DNA of 8,664 nt, taken from Syntrophaceae bacterium. Lineage in GTDB: Bacteria > Desulfobacterota > Syntrophia > Syntrophales > UBA2210. Below the pieces are notes generated by a model that was not told the DNA's origin, searched no databases, and was given only the letters and a program-made list of their open reading frames with translations. The stretch covers positions 1 through 8,664 of the forward strand of contig JAUXBI010000060.1 in the NCBI GenBank assembly GCA_030619435.1, given 5' to 3'. Below are positions 6,317 through 8,664 of the stretch, piece after piece. The position numbers and the translations under genes were made by a program. Each line of letters starts with the position of its first letter. Position 1 is the first letter of the stretch.

Positions 6317-7159
6317 ATGAACAGAGACATCACTATCAAGCATATCGTGGACCGGCTGAGAACCACCGAGATCAATTATCACGAAAGAATTAAATCCGGA
6401 GAAGAACAAACAGGAAAACATAAAAAGCAAACCGAAGCCGGAGTTTTAATCCCTATCTTCTTCAAAACAGATAACTCCATGGATAATGGTGAATTTGTAT
6501 TCCTGCTGAGCAAGAGATCGGCGGCCGTCCCGCAATCCGGAGATCTGAGCGGACCCGGAGGAAAGTTGGAACCTTTTCTGGATCGCTTTTTAAGGTTTTT
6601 CATTGCCCACGGGTTTCCTTCCCATCTGGGCGGAGACCCGCTGATGTACGCCAGGGAAAGGGGGAAGGTCACGTTTGACAGCATCGCCCTCTTTCTCGCC
6701 AACGCCGTAAGAGAATCATGGGAAGAGATAAGACTCAGCCCTTTCAATATCCGGTTTCTCGGCCCCCTACCCTCTTACCACCTGAGCTTGTTTACAAAGA
6801 CAATCTTCCCTGTGATAGGCCTTGTTGAAAAAAAATGGAAATTCCACCCCAGCCGGGAGGTGGAGAAAATGGTGGAGATACCCCTGAAAGCGTTTTACAA
6901 TAAAGAGAATTACGGATTCTGCTCCATCCGTTCTCCGGACGACACAGCAGATGGGACGGAAAATGAGTGGAAATTCCCCTGTCTGATACATGAAGATAAT
7001 GATGGAAAAGAAGAGATCCTGTGGGGAGCCACATTCAATATTATCATGTCTTTCCTCGATATCGTTTTTGACTTTACCCCCCCGGAGATACAACCGGGAA
7101 GAATCATCACAAAAACGTTGGGCCCCGATTATCTTACGGGAAATCACCAAACTCCTTGA
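6317..7159 (+). CDS. Divergent Nudix hydrolase, CoA-pyrophosphatase-like, with split Nudix box
   Basis: Probable nucleoside-diphosphate-linked (possibly CoA-like) pyrophosphohydrolase, 280 residues. Around residues 61-86 it has the run seen in NudL/CoAse proteins: V-F-L-L-S-K-R-S, a Q-S-G-D-L-S-G segment and P-G-G-K-L-E. The catalytic half of the Nudix box is V-R-E-S-W-E-E-I at 131-138, with Glu133, Glu136 and Glu137 placed to bind metal. The two halves normally lie about 16 residues apart (first Gly to Arg) but here are 51 apart, so roughly 35 extra residues (about 87-122) interrupt the motif. The C-terminal W-G-A-T (near 233) also matches CoAse proteins. The reading frame is continuous, so this is a true insertion, not a frameshift. 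The ribosome site is weak. Substrate unknown; loss of activity is possible. Confidence 0.75.
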   Translation: MNRDITIKHIVDRLRTTEINYHERIKSGEEQTGKHKKQTEAGVLIPIFFKTDNSMDNGEFVFLLSKRSAAVPQSGDLSGPGGKLEPFLDRFLRFFIAHGFPSHLGGDPLMYARERGKVTFDSIALFLANAVRESWEEIRLSPFNIRFLGPLPSYHLSLFTKTIFPVIGLVEKKWKFHPSREVEKMVEIPLKAFYNKENYGFCSIRSPDDTADGTENEWKFPCLIHEDNDGKEEILWGATFNIIMSFLDIVFDFTPPEIQPGRIITKTLGPDYLTGNHQTP

Positions 7160-7206
7160 CAAGATTCGACAGGACAGGTAACTTTTCCATCCCAAAAACA
7201 GAAAAT

Positions 7207-7212
7207 GGAGAG
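7207..7212 (+). promoter_or_regulatory. Ribosome-binding site that decides the aminotransferase start
   Basis: GGAGAG lies four bases before the ATG at 7217, while the in-frame ATG at 7205 is preceded only by an A/C-rich stretch with no Shine-Dalgarno. Initiation at 7217 is therefore preferred; the first Met codon itself overlaps this site. Confidence 0.7.
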
Positions 7213-7216
7213 ACCC

Positions 7217-8362
7217 ATGGTTACAAAGAGAGCATCTGAAATCCCGCCCTTCATTGTTATGGATATCCTTGAGAAGGCGCAGGAGATGGAAAGAAGCGGG
7301 AAAGATATCATTCACCTGGAGGTTGGGGAACCTGACTTTGATACGCCTGAATGCATAAAAGAAGCGTGCCACAGGGCCATCAGAGATGGTAAGACTCACT
7401 ACGCAAACAGCCTCGGGCTTATAGAGCTGAGAGAGGCCATCTGCGAGCACTATTTCACAAAATATGGCGTGGATATCTCGCCGGATCGGATCATAGTAAC
7501 CTCCGGCACTTCACCTGCCATGTTTCTGCTCTTCTCCGCGCTCGTCGAAAAAGGCGATGAGGTGATCATATCCGACCCGCATTATGCGTGCTATCCAAAT
7601 TATATCAGTTTTTTCGAAGGCGTTCCTGCCCGTGTCAATGTCTCTGAAGAGAATGGTTTCCAGTACACGCCTGGGAGTATCGGGGAAAGAATAACTCCCA
7701 AAACAAGGGGAATCATGATCAATTCTCCCTCTAACCCGACCGGTAATCTCCTCAGCGCAGAAATGATGTCGGAAATAGCGTCATACGACATCCCTGTAAT
7801 CTCAGATGAGATATACCACGGCCTTGTCTATGAAGGAAACCAGGAACATTCCATCCTTGAATTCACCGATAATGCCTTTGTGCTGAACGGATTTTCCAAG
7901 GCGTATGCCATGACCGGGTGGAGACTGGGATATCTCATCGCGCCGAAAGAATACATAAGACCCATGCAGAAAATCCAGCAGAACTTTTTTATCTCCGCAA
8001 ACTCCTTTGTACAGTGGGGAGGAATAGCGGCTCTCCGGGAGGCGGGAAATGATGTCGTTTGTATGAAGAATATCTTCAACGAAAGAAGAAAGTTCATTAT
8101 AAAACGCCTCCGTGAGATAGGGCTCGGCATCACCGTGGAGCCGACAGGGGCATTTTATATACTGGGAAATATCAAGGCGTTCTCCACAAACTCCTATGAA
8201 ATGGCCTTTGATATCCTTGAAAAGGCTCACGTCGGTGTCACACCCGGCATCGACTTCGGGAAAAACTGTGAAGGATATCTCAGATTCTCATACGCGAACT
8301 CCATAGAAAATATCGGGGAAGGCATCGACAGGATAGAAAAATATCTGAAGGATCTTGCATAA
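7217..8362 (+). CDS. Pyridoxal-phosphate-dependent aminotransferase, class I/II (aspartate-aminotransferase-like)
   Basis: Cytoplasmic fold-type I PLP enzyme that transfers an amino group between an amino acid and a 2-oxo acid. Counting from the start at 7217 (381 residues), the family markers appear in order. These are E-V-G-E-P-D-F-D-T-P near the N terminus, N-S-P-S-N-P-T-G (169-176, with Asn173), and D-E-I-Y (Asp197 to pair with the PLP nitrogen, Tyr200). They are followed by S-K-A-Y-A-M-T-G-W-R-L-G with the Schiff-base Lys228, and L-R-F-S-Y-A with Arg356 to bind the substrate carboxylate. The length is normal and all key residues are present. An alternative ATG at 7205 would add four residues but lacks a ribosome site. 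The substrate cannot be assigned; aspartate, alanine, aromatic or other amino acids are possible. Its stop overlaps the next gene's start by one base (TAATG), implying coupled expression with the HAD hydrolase. Confidence 0.93.
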   Translation: MVTKRASEIPPFIVMDILEKAQEMERSGKDIIHLEVGEPDFDTPECIKEACHRAIRDGKTHYANSLGLIELREAICEHYFTKYGVDISPDRIIVTSGTSPAMFLLFSALVEKGDEVIISDPHYACYPNYISFFEGVPARVNVSEENGFQYTPGSIGERITPKTRGIMINSPSNPTGNLLSAEMMSEIASYDIPVISDEIYHGLVYEGNQEHSILEFTDNAFVLNGFSKAYAMTGWRLGYLIAPKEYIRPMQKIQQNFFISANSFVQWGGIAALREAGNDVVCMKNIFNERRKFIIKRLREIGLGITVEPTGAFYILGNIKAFSTNSYEMAFDILEKAHVGVTPGIDFGKNCEGYLRFSYANSIENIGEGIDRIEKYLKDLA

Positions 8363-8664
8363 TGAGACCCTTGACCCCGATAAACGGGATAAGTGCGTTA
8401 ACAAAATTATTTTCTGCCAGAAAAACGCAGAAAATAATTCCTAACTTACTAAAGGCCATCCTGTTCGATTTTGACGGCACGCTGGCCAAACTGAACATAG
8501 ACTTTATCCAGATGCGCAGGGCCGTCCTGGATCTCATGAGTGATTATTGCAAACCTTCGAACGGTATGAGAGGCCTCTATGTGTTAGAAATGATCGAAGC
8601 GGGGAGAAAGCTCATCTCCGAGAGCAACCCCGGCAGGGAAAACGAATTTTTCAACAGGGCTCAC
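8362..8664 (+). CDS. HAD-superfamily hydrolase, N-terminal part (cut by the window end)
   Basis: Open from ATG 8362 to the window edge (101 codons, no stop). Motif I of the haloacid-dehalogenase superfamily is clear: I-L-F-D-F-D-G-T-L, with nucleophile Asp36 and acid/base Asp38. A helical cap region follows, suggesting a phosphoglycolate-phosphatase-like (subfamily I) enzyme. It lacks the D-V-D-G-V-L-T signature of KdsC, so it is not an obvious Kdo-8-phosphate phosphatase despite kdsD upstream. The ATG overlaps the aminotransferase stop (TAATG), and GAAGGA (8347-8352) lies nine bases upstream. Thirty residues precede the usual start of a HAD domain; no other ATG or GTG occurs in frame before motif I, and the only alternative there is TTG at 8371. 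This leader is encoded largely by the inverted repeat at 8405-8439. Later HAD motifs fall outside the window, so substrate is unknown. Confidence 0.8.
   Translation, partial: MRPLTPINGISALTKLFSARKTQKIIPNLLKAILFDFDGTLAKLNIDFIQMRRAVLDLMSDYCKPSNGMRGLYVLEMIEAGRKLISESNPGRENEFFNRAH
8405..8439 (+). repeat. Perfect 13-bp inverted repeat inside the HAD gene leader
   Basis: The arms 8405-8417 (AATTATTTTCTGC) and 8427-8439 (GCAGAAAATAATT) are exact reverse complements around a nine-base A-rich loop. The structure lies 43 bases after the HAD start codon and before the conserved domain (motif I at 8467). It is A/T-rich and lacks a downstream T run on the + strand, so it is not a standard terminator. It could form an mRNA hairpin attenuating the HAD gene, serve as a protein-binding palindrome, or be a small inserted element. 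Confidence 0.75.

Noticed and set aside
6767..7450. Minus-strand open frame of 227 codons across the Nudix/aminotransferase junction
   Set aside because: It overlaps two well-supported + strand genes and the translated sequence looks random, with many Cys, His and Phe and no motif.
1..8664. CRISPR arrays, transposons, phage genes, tRNA or rRNA genes
   Set aside because: No regularly spaced repeats, transposase or integrase motifs, terminal repeats or recognisable RNA-gene sequences were seen.

Overview
The window reads as ordinary chromosome from an anaerobic Gram-negative bacterium. Anaerobic life is indicated by an oxygen-sensitive glycyl-radical ribonucleotide reductase with its radical-SAM activase. 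The Gram-negative envelope is indicated by a KdsD/KpsF-type arabinose-5-phosphate isomerase (Kdo/LPS pathway) and by a binding protein with a signal peptide but no lipobox cysteine. Overall flavour (moderate GC, gene set) would fit a Desulfobacterota/Syntrophales-like organism, but that is an impression, not a proof. All recognised genes lie on the + strand; there are no RNA genes, insertion sequences, phage genes or CRISPR arrays that I can see.

Layout. (1) 1-1853: the end of an osmoprotectant ABC importer locus. A possible last few codons of an upstream gene overlap a permease (16-747), followed after 144 bp by a periplasmic substrate-binding protein (892-1803) and a strong 14-bp perfect hairpin (1823-1853) that probably ends the unit. 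(2) 1968-4830: an nrdDG operon. A sigma70-type promoter is overlaid by two NrdR-box-like operators 32 bp apart, followed by nrdD (2046-4136) and nrdG (4141-4830, 4 nt later). (3) 4855-8664: a probable co-directional cluster starting with kdsD (4966-5949), then a small tandem zinc-ribbon protein (5999-6259), an atypical Nudix hydrolase whose Nudix box is split by an insertion (6317-7159), a class I/II aminotransferase (7217-8362) and the start of a HAD hydrolase (8362-end, cut by the window edge) whose start codon overlaps the aminotransferase stop.

How they work together. The first block imports compatible solutes such as glycine betaine. The second makes dNTPs without oxygen: NrdG installs the glycyl radical on NrdD, and the NrdR sites suggest control by the dNTP/ATP balance. 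In the third, KdsD makes arabinose-5-phosphate for Kdo; the role of the four following genes is not evident from sequence and they need not share KdsD's pathway.

I did not find a clear new system. The items most worth a second look are the paired NrdR operators, the TrxC-like zinc ribbon duplicated without a thioredoxin domain, the split Nudix box, and a perfect 13-bp inverted repeat inside the first codons of the HAD gene. No gene-free stretch exceeds 300 bases; the longest is 1804-2045, which holds the hairpin and the nrd promoter/operator region.
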